From: Poriferisodalis sp965226645
GTDB lineage: Bacteria; Actinomycetota; Acidimicrobiia; Acidimicrobiales; Poriferisodalaceae
DNA: 64,000 nucleotides
Direction of reading: 5' to 3'
Assembly: GCA_965226645.1 (NCBI GenBank)
Contig: CBDDDL010000003.1
Coordinates: forward strand, 372,001 to 436,000
A program made the position numbers and the translations under genes. How positions within the stretch are numbered: position 1 is the first letter of the stretch; every line of letters begins with the position of its first letter. Positions 28,189 through 36,879 of this stretch are shown one piece after another. The notes beneath the pieces are model-generated. The model did not search any database, was not told the DNA's origin, and saw only the letters and a program-made list of their open reading frames with translations.

Positions 28189-29445
28189 ATGGTCGAGCTT
28201 CCTGAACACGTTCATGTTCCTCGTATGGGGATCGCTGATCATGTGGATGGCGGCCGGCTTCACGATGCTGGAAGCCGGCGCAGTCCGCACCAAGAACGCG
28301 TCGATGATCTGCCTGAAGAACGTCGGCATCTATTCGATTGCGGGGCTGGCGTTCTACTTCATCGGGTACAACCTGATGTACGTCGACGTGGGCGACATCA
28401 TTGGAAAGTTCACGTTGCTCTACGGGCCCAGTGCCGAAGAACTTGCGCTCTTGGACGGCGACGCAAGCGCAGCCGCTGCGGTGGCCGACAACGGCTACGC
28501 CGTCATGTCGGTCTGGTTTTTCCAGATGGTGTTTGTCGCGACGGCGGCGTCGGTGGTCTCTGGCGCGATCGCCGAGCGCATCAAGATGTGGTCGTTCTTC
28601 GCGTTCACCGTGGTGCTGACAGCGTTCATCTACCCGGTCGTGGGCGCGTGGACCTGGGGAGGCGGCTGGCTCGCCCAGCAGGGCTTCCAGGACTTCGCCG
28701 GTTCGACCATCGTGCACAGCACCGGCGGCTGGGCGGCCTTGGCCGGCGTAATGGTGGTGGGCCCTCGGCTGGGTAAGTACGGCAAGGACGGCACGGTGAG
28801 GCCCACGCCGCCGTCGAACGTCCTCATCGTGACGCTCGGCGTGTTCATCCTGTGGTTCGGCCGGTTCGGCTTCAACGGCGGATCACAGCTGGCCCTGGGC
28901 AGCGTGTTCGACGCCGTCGCCATGAGCAACGTGCTGGTTAACACCAACCTGGCCGCCGCTGCAGGCGTGGTCGCAGCACTGGGGATTTCACGGTCGGTGC
29001 TGGGTCGCATCGACCTGTTCGCTGGCCTCAACGGCGCGATCGCCGGTCTCGTTTCGATCACCGCGGGCCCGACATCACCGAGCAGTGGTGGGCGGACATC
29101 ATCGGCGCAATCGGCGGCGTTCTGTGCACCCTGGCCATCAAGGCGCTGGAGCTGCTGAAAATCGACGATGTGGTGGGTGCGATTCCCGCTCACCTCGTCT
29201 GCGGCATCTGGGGAACTCTGGCAGCGTCGATCGCAGCGGGCGCTCAGATCCACATCCAGTTGCTGGGTGTGGTGTCGGTGGGAGTCTTTGTGTTCATCGC
29301 GTCGTTCATCGTCTGGCAGGCGATGGATCTCACGATCGGTCTGCGAGTTTCGAAGATCGTCGAGCAGCTCGGCCAGGATTCGGGCGAGCTCGGCATCGAG
29401 GCATACCCCGAGTTCGTGCTCATGCCGGAGAACTTCGATGAGTAG
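28189..29445 (+). pseudogene. amt: Ammonium transporter with two single-base frame disruptions
   Basis: Amt/MEP channel for NH3/NH4+ uptake. AGGAGGG (28176-28182) points to ATG 28189 (MVEL), but the Amt sequence continues one base out of frame from 28202 (LNTFMFLVWGSLIMWMAAGF), as if the C at 28201 were extra. The body reads well to 29070 (FQMVFVATAASVVSGAIAER, TGGWAALAGVMVVGPRLGKY). After GGGCCC one base is missing, and coding resumes at 29071 (DITEQWWADIIGAIGGVLC) to the stop at 29445. Alternative: translation starts at ATG 28214 and the protein is truncated at 29158. Eleven helices would be restored by two edits, so sequence error is possible. No glnK is adjacent. Confidence 0.8.
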
Positions 29446-29454
29446 GCGCCAGCT

Positions 29455-29895
29455 TCAGCCGTAGAGCAGACGGAACTCGGTCAGGCTCTCGACGCCTCGG
29501 TAATAGCAACCCGGGCGTGCTGCGCCGTCGGCGTCTCGGGTGTGGCAGGCGCCGCCGGCGTCGCGACGCACCCGGTAGAGCAGCGAGTTCTGCTCGCAGT
29601 TCACACGCACCTCCACAAGCGACAGCGTGTCGCCCGAGGTGGCGCCCTTGTGCCAGATTTCGTTGCGGGAGGTCGAGTACAGCACGGCGCTGCGCCGTTC
29701 GAAGGTCAGCCGCAGTGCTTCTTCGTTGGCGTAGCCGATGAAGAGGACGTCGTCGGTGTCGGCGTCCTGAAGGACGACGGGCACCACCTGGTGGCCGTCA
29801 CGGCCGATCTGGCTGACCTTGCCGAAGTCGATCTTGGCGATAGTGCCTTCTTCGAGGTCGTCGAGTGCTGGGTCGGACCGGGCAGGTATCGACAT
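29455..29895 (-). CDS. hisI: Phosphoribosyl-AMP cyclohydrolase-like protein with altered metal site
   Basis: 146 residues. The HisI pattern is clear: VVPVVLQDADTDDVLFIGYA, NEEALRLTF, RNEIWHKGATSGDTL, and the three zinc cysteines C100, C117 (ACHT) and C130 (GCYYR). HisI opens the purine ring of PR-AMP in histidine synthesis. The DxDxD aspartates that bind Mg2+ in canonical enzymes are here N99, E101 and N103 (VNCEQN), and an insert (RDADGAARPG) separates the last cysteines. It may be a divergent HisI subfamily or have another substrate. glpX lies 3 bp upstream on the same strand. No other his gene is in the window. Confidence 0.75.
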   Translation of the reverse strand: MSIPARSDPALDDLEEGTIAKIDFGKVSQIGRDGHQVVPVVLQDADTDDVLFIGYANEEALRLTFERRSAVLYSTSRNEIWHKGATSGDTLSLVEVRVNCEQNSLLYRVRRDAGGACHTRDADGAARPGCYYRGVESLTEFRLLYG

Positions 29896-29898
29896 AGG

Positions 29899-30954
29899 TC
29901 AGGTGAAATCTACGGCTGCGTAGGCGCTGAGCTTGTCGATGTCGTGGGTGGCTTCGATGCGGCGCACGGTGCCGCTGCGCGAGCGCATCACGAGCGAGTC
30001 GGTGGTGGCGCGGTGCGCAGTGAACTTGACGCCGTGCAACAGCTCGCCGTCGGTGATGCCGGTGGCGGCGAAGAAGACATCGTCGGACTGCACCAGATCG
30101 TCGATGTGCAGTACTCGGTCGAGGTCGAATCCTGCTGCTACGGCCGCCTGGCGCTCGTGGTCATTGCGGGGCCACAGACGGCCCTGCAACTCGCCGCCGA
30201 GGCACTTGAGCGCCGCTGCGGAGATAATTCCCTCGGGCGTGCCGCCGATGCCGAAGAGCACATCAGTGGTGTCGCTGGCGGCCGCCGAGATCGCGCCGGC
30301 AACGTCGCCGTCAGGAATGAGTCGGATGCGGGCGCCGGTGTCGCGGATCTCGGAGATGAGCTCGGAGTGACGGTCGCGGTCCAGGACCACTGCGGTGAGG
30401 TCTCGCAAGCCCTGGCCAGTCGCCTCTGCGATGGCGCGCAGGTTTTCCGACGGCGACCGGTTGAGGTCCACTACGCCCTTGGCCTCGCGCCCTACCGCGA
30501 TCTTTTCCATGTACACGCACGGGCCCGGATCGAGCATCGTTCCACGCGGCGAAACGGCGATGACCGAGATGGCGTTCCCGCGTCCCAGCGACGTCAGCGT
30601 GGTGCCGTCGATCGGATCTACCGCTACATCTGTCAGCGCCCCCGTTCCGTCGCCGATGAGCTCGCCGTTAAAGAGCATCGGCGCTTCGTCCTTCTCGCCC
30701 TCGCCGATGACCACGATGCCGTTCATTGGCACCGAGCTCAGCACCACTCGCATCGCGTCGACTGCAGCTCCGTCGGCGCCGTCCTTGTCGCCGCGGCCCA
30801 TCCAGCGAGATGCCGACATGGCAGCGGCTTCGGTCGTGCGCACCAGTTCGAGCGCAAGGTTGCGGTCGGGACCGTGTCTCGTGGGATCGGCGAAATCGGG
30901 GTTGCCTCGGCCGGCGTGACCCCGATCGGTGTGCAGTCTGCGATTCTGGCTCAT
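29899..30954 (-). CDS. glpX: Fructose-1,6-bisphosphatase, class II
   Basis: 351 residues. Hydrolyses fructose-1,6-bisphosphate in gluconeogenesis. The class II signatures are GRGDKDGADGAAVDAMR, GIVVIGEGEKDEAPM and VDPIDGTTL. An N-terminal extension of about 30 residues precedes RNLALELVRTTEAAA. The minus-strand start is ATG with a -10 (TAGGGT) 8 bases upstream, suggesting a leaderless transcript divergent from lhgO. Confidence 0.94.
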   Translation of the reverse strand: MSQNRRLHTDRGHAGRGNPDFADPTRHGPDRNLALELVRTTEAAAMSASRWMGRGDKDGADGAAVDAMRVVLSSVPMNGIVVIGEGEKDEAPMLFNGELIGDGTGALTDVAVDPIDGTTLTSLGRGNAISVIAVSPRGTMLDPGPCVYMEKIAVGREAKGVVDLNRSPSENLRAIAEATGQGLRDLTAVVLDRDRHSELISEIRDTGARIRLIPDGDVAGAISAAASDTTDVLFGIGGTPEGIISAAALKCLGGELQGRLWPRNDHERQAAVAAGFDLDRVLHIDDLVQSDDVFFAATGITDGELLHGVKFTAHRATTDSLVMRSRSGTVRRIEATHDIDKLSAYAAVDFT

Positions 30955-30962
30955 CGCAGCCG

Positions 30963-30968
30963 ACCCTA
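30963..30968 (-). promoter_or_regulatory. -10 hexamer TAGGGT for leaderless glpX
   Basis: Read on the minus strand, TAGGGT ends 8 bases before the glpX ATG with no ribosome site between. It shares the intergenic region with the divergent lhgO promoter. Confidence 0.45.
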
Positions 30969-31021
30969 GATGACCAACTCGACAGACGGGGTTGGCGGGG
31001 CAGGATTGCGGGGTCGCCCAG

Positions 31022-31027
31022 TAGCTT
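31022..31027 (+). promoter_or_regulatory. -10 hexamer TAGCTT for leaderless lhgO
   Basis: TAGCTT ends 7 bases before GTG 31035, which makes that GTG the preferred start over ATG 31059. Confidence 0.45.
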
Positions 31028-31034
31028 CGATCGG

Positions 31035-32246
31035 GTGAATGGCGGTGGAACGGACTCGATGCAGGCCGATCTGGCCGTCGTCGGTGCGGGAATCATCGGA
31101 TTGGCGACTGCGCACCGCTACATCGGCCAGCACCCCGGGCGCCGCGTGGTGGTGCTCGAAGCAGAGGCCCGGCCCGCAATGCACCAGACCGGTCGCAACT
31201 CCGGCGTGCTGCACTCGGGGATCTACTACCGGCCGGGATCATCGAAGGCCGAGCTGGCCCTTGCGGGCCGTAGCTCGATGGTCGAGTTCTGCCGTGAGCG
31301 AGGCATCGCCCACGAGGAGTGCGGCAAGGTCATCGTGGCCGTCGACAGATCCGAACAAGAACGATTGGCTGTTCTGGCGGAGCGGGCGGTTCGCAACGGC
31401 GTCAAGGCCGAGCTCATCGACGCCCGGCGGCTGGCCCAGCTGGAACCGCACTGTGCGGGCGTGGAGGCACTGCACATCCCGGAAACCGGCATCGCGGACT
31501 ACGGCGCAGTTTGCGATGCACTCATCGCCGAAATCGAGTCCGGGGGCGGCGAGGTGCGGACCACCGCAGCGGTTGTCGGGCTGAGCGAGCAGTCGGGCGG
31601 CATGCGGATTACCACGACGGCTGGTGACGTGGAAGCTGCGTGGCTAGTCAACTGCGCCGGGCTGCGCTGCGACCAGGTGGCAGAGCTGGCGGGCGCGGCC
31701 GACGGCTGCCGCATCGTGCCGTTCCGTGGCGAGTACTACGAGTTGGTGGCCGACCGCGCGCATCTGGTGAACAACCTCATCTATCCCGTGCCGGATCCGA
31801 GCTTCCCGTTCTTGGGTGTGCATCTCACGCGAATGATCGACGGCACCATTCACGCTGGTCCGAACGCGGTCTTGGCGCTGGCCCGCGAGGGCTACAGCTG
31901 GAGCGATGTCAGCCGCGCACAGCTGCGCGAGCACCTCACCAACCGTGGACTGTGGCGCCTCGCCCGGCGCCACTGGCGAACCGGAGCAGGCGAGGTGTGG
32001 CGTTCGCTCAACCCCGCGGCGTTCACGCGCGCGCTCCAGCGGCTGGTGCCCGCCATCGAGCGCGAGGACTTGGTGCGCTCGCAGGCGGGTGTGCGTGCGC
32101 AGGCAATGGACGCCGACGGTGAGCTGGCCGACGACTTCGGGATCACCACGGCAGGCCGCAGCACGCACGTGCTGAATGCGCCGAGTCCGGCGGCCACCTC
32201 CAGTCTCGAGATAGCCAAGATGATCGTTTCACGCATCGACGCCTGA
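31035..32246 (+). CDS. lhgO: L-2-hydroxyglutarate oxidase
   Basis: 403 residues from GTG 31035 (ATG 31059 gives 395). FAD-dependent DAO-fold enzyme that oxidises L-2-hydroxyglutarate, usually passing electrons to the membrane. The dinucleotide motif VVGAGIIGLATAHRY, TGRNSGVLHSGIYY with the flavin-contacting histidine, and HLTRMIDGTIHAGPNAVLAL are characteristic of LhgO. C-terminal RSQAGVRAQAMDADGELADD also matches. The start is set by the -10 element upstream. Confidence 0.92.
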   Translation: MNGGGTDSMQADLAVVGAGIIGLATAHRYIGQHPGRRVVVLEAEARPAMHQTGRNSGVLHSGIYYRPGSSKAELALAGRSSMVEFCRERGIAHEECGKVIVAVDRSEQERLAVLAERAVRNGVKAELIDARRLAQLEPHCAGVEALHIPETGIADYGAVCDALIAEIESGGGEVRTTAAVVGLSEQSGGMRITTTAGDVEAAWLVNCAGLRCDQVAELAGAADGCRIVPFRGEYYELVADRAHLVNNLIYPVPDPSFPFLGVHLTRMIDGTIHAGPNAVLALAREGYSWSDVSRAQLREHLTNRGLWRLARRHWRTGAGEVWRSLNPAAFTRALQRLVPAIEREDLVRSQAGVRAQAMDADGELADDFGITTAGRSTHVLNAPSPAATSSLEIAKMIVSRIDA

Positions 32247-32294
32247 ATCCTCCCTCGAACCAAGGGCGGTCCTTCATTGCTTGCCGTCCGGGAA

Positions 32295-32873
32295 CTATCC
32301 GCCGAGGCCTTCGAGCCATTCTCGGAGCGTTTCGACGATGAAGCGACGCGCTGCGACGGTGTTGGGATCGTGCCGGGCACCCTCGACGAAGCGCATCGTG
32401 ACCGGTGCGGGAATCCGCTCGGCGTGGAGTGCCAGCTCGGTGGGCGTAGCGAACGGGTCCCGGGTGCCTGAGATGAACAGGCAGGGCACCTTGATCTCGC
32501 CGAAGTGCGCGGTCCTGAGGCTCTCGGGCCGCTCGGGCGGGTGCAGCGGGTAGCTGAGCAACACCAGCCCGGCCGCTGCCGCTCCCTGTGCCACCGCCAT
32601 CGAGCAGACGCGCCCGCCGAAGGAACGTCCGCCGATCACCATCTGTTGCTGGGGCACGTTGAGTTCCGCCGCGATGAGCGGCATCTCAGCAGCGAGCTCG
32701 GCGGCGACGGTGTCCGCACGGGGTGGTCCACGGCGGCCGGCGCGCCGGTATGCGAAATCGTGGCGTCTCACCGCCACAGTTCCGCTGAGTGCGTCGGTGA
32801 TTTCGACCAGCGTCCGATGCTCCGCGCCGCCTCCTGCGCCAGGAGTCAGCAGCAGGCCCAGCGACGCTGTCAT
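32295..32873 (-). CDS. Alpha/beta hydrolase, dienelactone-hydrolase/KANL3-Tex30 type
   Basis: 192 residues. Starts with LGLLLTPGAGGGAEHRTL; the nucleophile elbow is GGRSFGGRV with the serine; the acid follows in FISGTRDPFATP; the histidine in VEGARHDPNT. Compact single-domain hydrolase without signal peptide; substrate unknown. The ATG at 32873 is preferred over longer frames that run into the low-complexity 3' end of the MFS gene. Confidence 0.85.
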   Translation of the reverse strand: MTASLGLLLTPGAGGGAEHRTLVEITDALSGTVAVRRHDFAYRRAGRRGPPRADTVAAELAAEMPLIAAELNVPQQQMVIGGRSFGGRVCSMAVAQGAAAAGLVLLSYPLHPPERPESLRTAHFGEIKVPCLFISGTRDPFATPTELALHAERIPAPVTMRFVEGARHDPNTVAARRFIVETLREWLEGLGG

Positions 32874-32913
32874 GGCGTTGCGCCGCGTTGGCGTTGAAGC
32901 AGGACCATGTGCG

Positions 32914-34581
32914 TCAATCGTGCGCGCCGGGCTCGGAGGCGCCGGAGCCGAGCGGATGAGGGGTCGGGGCGTCCTCGGGGTTGAGATCTTCGAGTTCGCG
33001 CCGACCGCCCTCGGTGAAGAACAGCACCACCACGGCCGTCGCAAACAGCGGTGCGACCCACAGAAGCCCGATGATGGAGCCGAAGCTGCTGCCCTCGCTG
33101 CGCATCCAGCCGGCCAGCAGTATGCCGACTGCGCTGCCTACCACTCCCATCGCGCCGGTGATCGTGGCCGCTCGGGCCCGGATCGCGGTCGGGAACATCT
33201 CACCGCGGTAGACGCCCATGATCGGCAGCAACCCCGCAGAGAAGACCGCTCCGCCCAAGGCCACGAACCACAGCAGCGGGCCGACAACGTTGAACATGAC
33301 GACGATGGTGCCGAGACCGATCACCGTGGTCACGGCGACCATGATTCGCCGACCCTTCGACTCAGCCAGCCGGCCCGCTGCGTACAGCCCGATCCCGCCC
33401 GGAGTCGCCGTGGTCAACAGGAACAACGACACCTGTGTCGCCGTGAAGCCGTGCTCGTCGCGCAAGTAGTCGTTGCGAAACCAGTCGATAGGGCCCAGGA
33501 ACATGGCGAGCATCATGTAGACGCTGCCCAGCAGCGCGATCCGCGGCCAGTACGCCGACAGCCCGATGCCCAGCGTGCGCCGTTCGAATCGCCTGCTCTC
33601 GGGCAAGCGCGACATGATCGGCCTCAAGAGCGGCAGCGCCACCAACGGCACGGTGAACACCAGCCGCCATCCCCACGGCGCGATGTCCGCGAGCGGCTGG
33701 AACCAGATGACGACGCCGGCCCCTAGCGCTGCTGACAGAGCGAGCACCGACAGGGCCCAAGCGCGGCAGCCCGCAGGCATTTCCTCTAGTGCAACCACCA
33801 AGATGGTGGCCGCCAGCGCGGCGTTGGCGGTGCGAGTGACGAGCAGCACACCCATCAGCACAGCGATGTTCGGGGCGAGCGCCGCGAACCCCGCGCTCAC
33901 GACGCCGACGAGCATCGCCGTGCCGATTACGCGCCTGCGGCCGTGACGGTCCGCCAGTACCGCGACCCCGATGGCGAGCAGCGTCCCGATGCGCACAACG
34001 GCACCCAGCACGCCCTGAGAGCCCGGGCCCGAGCCGTACTCGTCGGCTGCGTAGGTGTGCAGCTCGGAGGGTGCATTCGACAAGAAGCCGGCCATCATCG
34101 CCGCCGCGGCCAAAGACGCGATGATGGTCGCGGCGCGTGCATCGATCCGCTGCGGCGGGGCCCAGACGGGCTGTGTGCCGTCGCCGCTGCGCGAGTGCCG
34201 CATCGCGTGACGGACAAACAAGTTCACGAGTGGGCCGAACCACGGAACGGCCAGCCGCCATTCCACGGATTCGGTGACGAGGTACTGCGGGGCGTCGGGA
34301 GAACGGCCGCCGGCCTCGACGCGCACTTCGCGCCGGTAATGGGTGAACGGCCCATCTTCGAATTCGAACACGTGCACACGTTCGGTTTCGGGGCACGAGC
34401 GCTCGATCACGATGTCGTCGCGTGGCGCGAGCAACGCAGCGAGTCCCGCAGCGTCGAGCTCGCACGTCCGTACTTGACGTGTCACAGTGGCGGGCCTACC
34501 ACACAGATCGAGTTCAACAATGAACTCGGCGTCGATGTGGTGATGTCCCGAGAGCGGCTCGGGGTGGTATCGCTGTTGCAA
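32914..34581 (-). CDS. MFS transporter with an N-terminal soluble domain
   Basis: 555 residues. Residues 1-145 are soluble and beta-rich (IDAEFIVELDLCG, ESVEWRLAVPWFGPLVN), resembling an SRPBCC/START-like fold; this is only a fold-level impression. Twelve membrane helices follow, with MFS loop signatures ADRHGRRRVIGTAMLVG and AGRLAESKGRRIMV. Substrate unknown. The C-terminal tail is acidic (EDLNPEDAPTP). The predicted start is TTG at 34581, directly back-to-back with murA; no better start is seen downstream before conserved-looking sequence. Confidence 0.82.
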   Translation of the reverse strand: MQQRYHPEPLSGHHHIDAEFIVELDLCGRPATVTRQVRTCELDAAGLAALLAPRDDIVIERSCPETERVHVFEFEDGPFTHYRREVRVEAGGRSPDAPQYLVTESVEWRLAVPWFGPLVNLFVRHAMRHSRSGDGTQPVWAPPQRIDARAATIIASLAAAAMMAGFLSNAPSELHTYAADEYGSGPGSQGVLGAVVRIGTLLAIGVAVLADRHGRRRVIGTAMLVGVVSAGFAALAPNIAVLMGVLLVTRTANAALAATILVVALEEMPAGCRAWALSVLALSAALGAGVVIWFQPLADIAPWGWRLVFTVPLVALPLLRPIMSRLPESRRFERRTLGIGLSAYWPRIALLGSVYMMLAMFLGPIDWFRNDYLRDEHGFTATQVSLFLLTTATPGGIGLYAAGRLAESKGRRIMVAVTTVIGLGTIVVMFNVVGPLLWFVALGGAVFSAGLLPIMGVYRGEMFPTAIRARAATITGAMGVVGSAVGILLAGWMRSEGSSFGSIIGLLWVAPLFATAVVVLFFTEGGRRELEDLNPEDAPTPHPLGSGASEPGAHD

Positions 34582-35846
34582 TGAACGAACCGGACACGAT
34601 CGTGGCGCGGCGCAGCAGCGCCCTGGACGGAGAAATCCGCATCGGCGGGGCCAAGAACAGCGTGCTCAAGCTGATGGCCGCCTGCTTAGGAGCCGAAGGC
34701 CGTCACGTGCTGGCAAACGTGCCCGACATTTCTGACGTCTCGCTCATGTGCGAGCTGCTCGAAGCAATGGGCGTAACCGTCAGCCGCGACGATCATCGCC
34801 TCATCGTCGACGTGCCAGCTGAGCTCCACACCGAAGCTCCGTACCACCTCGTTGAGCGGATTCGTGCTTCGATCGTGGTGCTCGGACCGCTGCTGGCTCG
34901 CTTCGGAACTGCGCGTGTCGCGCTGCCCGGCGGGGACGACTTCGGCCCGCGTCCGATCGACATGCACTTGCGCGCCCTCGAGAGTCTCGGCGCGGTGTTC
35001 AGCACCGAACATGGCGACATCTCTGCGCGCGCCGACACGCTGACTGGCGCCGAGGTCGTGCTCGAGTACCCCTCTGTCGGCGCGACAGAAAACGTCCTGA
35101 TGGCGGCGGTGCGCGCCAAGGGGCGCACCCATATCCACAACGCTGCGAGAGAGCCTGAGATCGGCGACCTGGTGGCCTTTCTCAATGCGATGGGGGCGCA
35201 GGTCGGCCGGGCGGGAGACCGGCTGCGCATAGACGGTGTCGAGCGCCTGCACCCCATCCGTTCCGAATCGGGCTATCGGGTCATTTCCGACCGCGTTGAG
35301 GCGTCGACATACCTTGCGGCGGTGGGCATGTGCGGCGGGTCGGTGTTCTTGCGCGGCGCCGTCGCGGACCACATGACGATGCTGACACGCAAGCTCACCG
35401 AAATGGGAATGCACATTGCTCCCGACTCAGCGGGAATCCAGGCGACGTCAACGGGTCGGCTCGCTGCCGCTGACATCTCGACATTGCCGTACCCGGGCCT
35501 CGCGACGGACTACAAGCCGTTCCTGGTTGCGATGCTCACGACGGCTTCCGGTGTCGCCATTGTGACCGAGAACATCTTCACCGGCCGGTTCCGGTACATC
35601 GACGAATTGCGTCGCATGGGCGCTGACATCCGCACGGAGGGCCACCACGCGGTGATCCGAGGCGTCGAGCACCTGTCGGGCGCGCCAGTTCGTTCCCATG
35701 ACATTCGTGCCGGAGCCGCGCTTGTCGTGGCCGGGCTGGCAGCTGACGGCCAGACCGAGGTTGCGGGCGCGTCGCACATCGACCGGGGTTACGAGGATCT
35801 GGTCGGCAAACTGGCCGGCGTCGGCGCTGCGGTCACCCGCGGCTGA
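34581..35846 (+). CDS. murA: UDP-N-acetylglucosamine 1-carboxyvinyltransferase with Asp active site
   Basis: 421 residues. Transfers enolpyruvate from PEP to UDP-GlcNAc, first committed step of peptidoglycan synthesis. The substrate-binding IGGAKNSVLKLMAA and the FPTD-like C-terminal region are intact. The catalytic loop reads LPGGDDFGPRPIDMH: the usual cysteine is D119. MurA enzymes with Asp at this place (for example in mycobacteria and chlamydiae) are active and insensitive to fosfomycin. Divergent from the MFS gene with essentially no intergenic DNA. Confidence 0.94.
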   Translation: MNEPDTIVARRSSALDGEIRIGGAKNSVLKLMAACLGAEGRHVLANVPDISDVSLMCELLEAMGVTVSRDDHRLIVDVPAELHTEAPYHLVERIRASIVVLGPLLARFGTARVALPGGDDFGPRPIDMHLRALESLGAVFSTEHGDISARADTLTGAEVVLEYPSVGATENVLMAAVRAKGRTHIHNAAREPEIGDLVAFLNAMGAQVGRAGDRLRIDGVERLHPIRSESGYRVISDRVEASTYLAAVGMCGGSVFLRGAVADHMTMLTRKLTEMGMHIAPDSAGIQATSTGRLAAADISTLPYPGLATDYKPFLVAMLTTASGVAIVTENIFTGRFRYIDELRRMGADIRTEGHHAVIRGVEHLSGAPVRSHDIRAGAALVVAGLAADGQTEVAGASHIDRGYEDLVGKLAGVGAAVTRG

Positions 35847-35871
35847 GAGTGCCGACGTCTGCGCGTTTCGC

Positions 35872-35877
35872 TACCGT
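35872..35877 (+). promoter_or_regulatory. -10 hexamer TACCGT for meaB
   Basis: TACCGT ends 10 bases before ATG 35888 and lies inside the longer open frame that begins at 35849, so the shorter start is preferred. Confidence 0.42.
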
Positions 35878-35887
35878 CAGCGCGCCG

Positions 35888-36838
35888 ATGTCCCTGCCAG
35901 ACGAAATTGACGGTCTGTTCGAGGCCGCACGTGGCGGGCATCGTCGCGCGCTCGCCCGGGTGATGTCCTACGTCGAACGCGGAGGCGTCAACGCACGAGA
36001 GCTGGGCGCGTTGACGTTCGCCCGATCTGGCCAGGCACACACCGTCGGAGTTACTGGCGCTCCCGGGGCGGGAAAGTCCACACTCAACTCCGTGGTGGTC
36101 GGAGTGGCTCGCGAGCGCGGGGAGCGACTGGCGGTGCTGGCCATAGATCCGTCGTCGCCGTTCAGCGGCGGCGCGATCCTCGGCGATCGGGTGCGCATGG
36201 CCGATCACACCTTCGACGAGGGCGTCTACATCCGCTCGATGGCGACCCGTGGACACCGGGGCGGTCTGACCCTTGCGACGCCGCTGGCGGTACGCGTGCT
36301 CGATGCGCTGGGGTGGCCCTGGGTCGTGATCGAAACGGTCGGTGTGGGCCAGGTCGAGACCGAGATCGTGGGCGCGGCTGACACGACCGTGGTGGTGGTG
36401 AACCCGGGCTGGGGCGATTCGGTCCAGGCGAACAAAGCGGGTCTCATGGAGATCGCCGACATCTTCGTGGTGAACAAGGCCGATCGACCCGGCACGTCGG
36501 AAACTTGCAGGGACATCCGCCAGATGCTCGACCTGTCTGCGCCCGGCGAGTGGGACCCGCCGATCCTCACAGCCGTCGGCACTACCGGCGAAGGCGCCGC
36601 AGAGCTATGGGACGCTGTGTGCGCGCACCGAGATCACTGCACTGCCACGGGCGAGCTCGCTGCCCGTCGGGCTGCGCGTGTCGAAAGCGAGTTTGCCGAG
36701 GTGCTGCGGGCCAACATTTCGGCCCTCGTCGCTGAACTCACCAACAGCGACACGGCCGCAAACGTGCGTGATCGCCTTGCTCGCCGCGAGATCGACCCCT
36801 ACGCCGCAGCGGAACTGCTGCTCGACGACATTCGTTAG
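35888..36838 (+). CDS. meaB: Methylmalonyl-CoA mutase-associated GTPase (MeaB/ArgK family)
   Basis: 316 residues from ATG 35888. G3E-family GTPase that loads and protects the B12 cofactor of methylmalonyl-CoA mutase. P-loop GAPGAGKSTLNSVV, the AIDPSSPFSGGAILGDRVRM and ETVGVGQVETE segments, and the guanine-specificity NKAD are present. Its mutase partner is not in the window. The leaderless-type -10 upstream decides the start. Confidence 0.92.
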   Translation: MSLPDEIDGLFEAARGGHRRALARVMSYVERGGVNARELGALTFARSGQAHTVGVTGAPGAGKSTLNSVVVGVARERGERLAVLAIDPSSPFSGGAILGDRVRMADHTFDEGVYIRSMATRGHRGGLTLATPLAVRVLDALGWPWVVIETVGVGQVETEIVGAADTTVVVVNPGWGDSVQANKAGLMEIADIFVVNKADRPGTSETCRDIRQMLDLSAPGEWDPPILTAVGTTGEGAAELWDAVCAHRDHCTATGELAARRAARVESEFAEVLRANISALVAELTNSDTAANVRDRLARREIDPYAAAELLLDDIR

Positions 36839-36879
36839 CGAATAGGCGGCGTCTGCGCTCCCCGAGGAGAATCCGAGGC

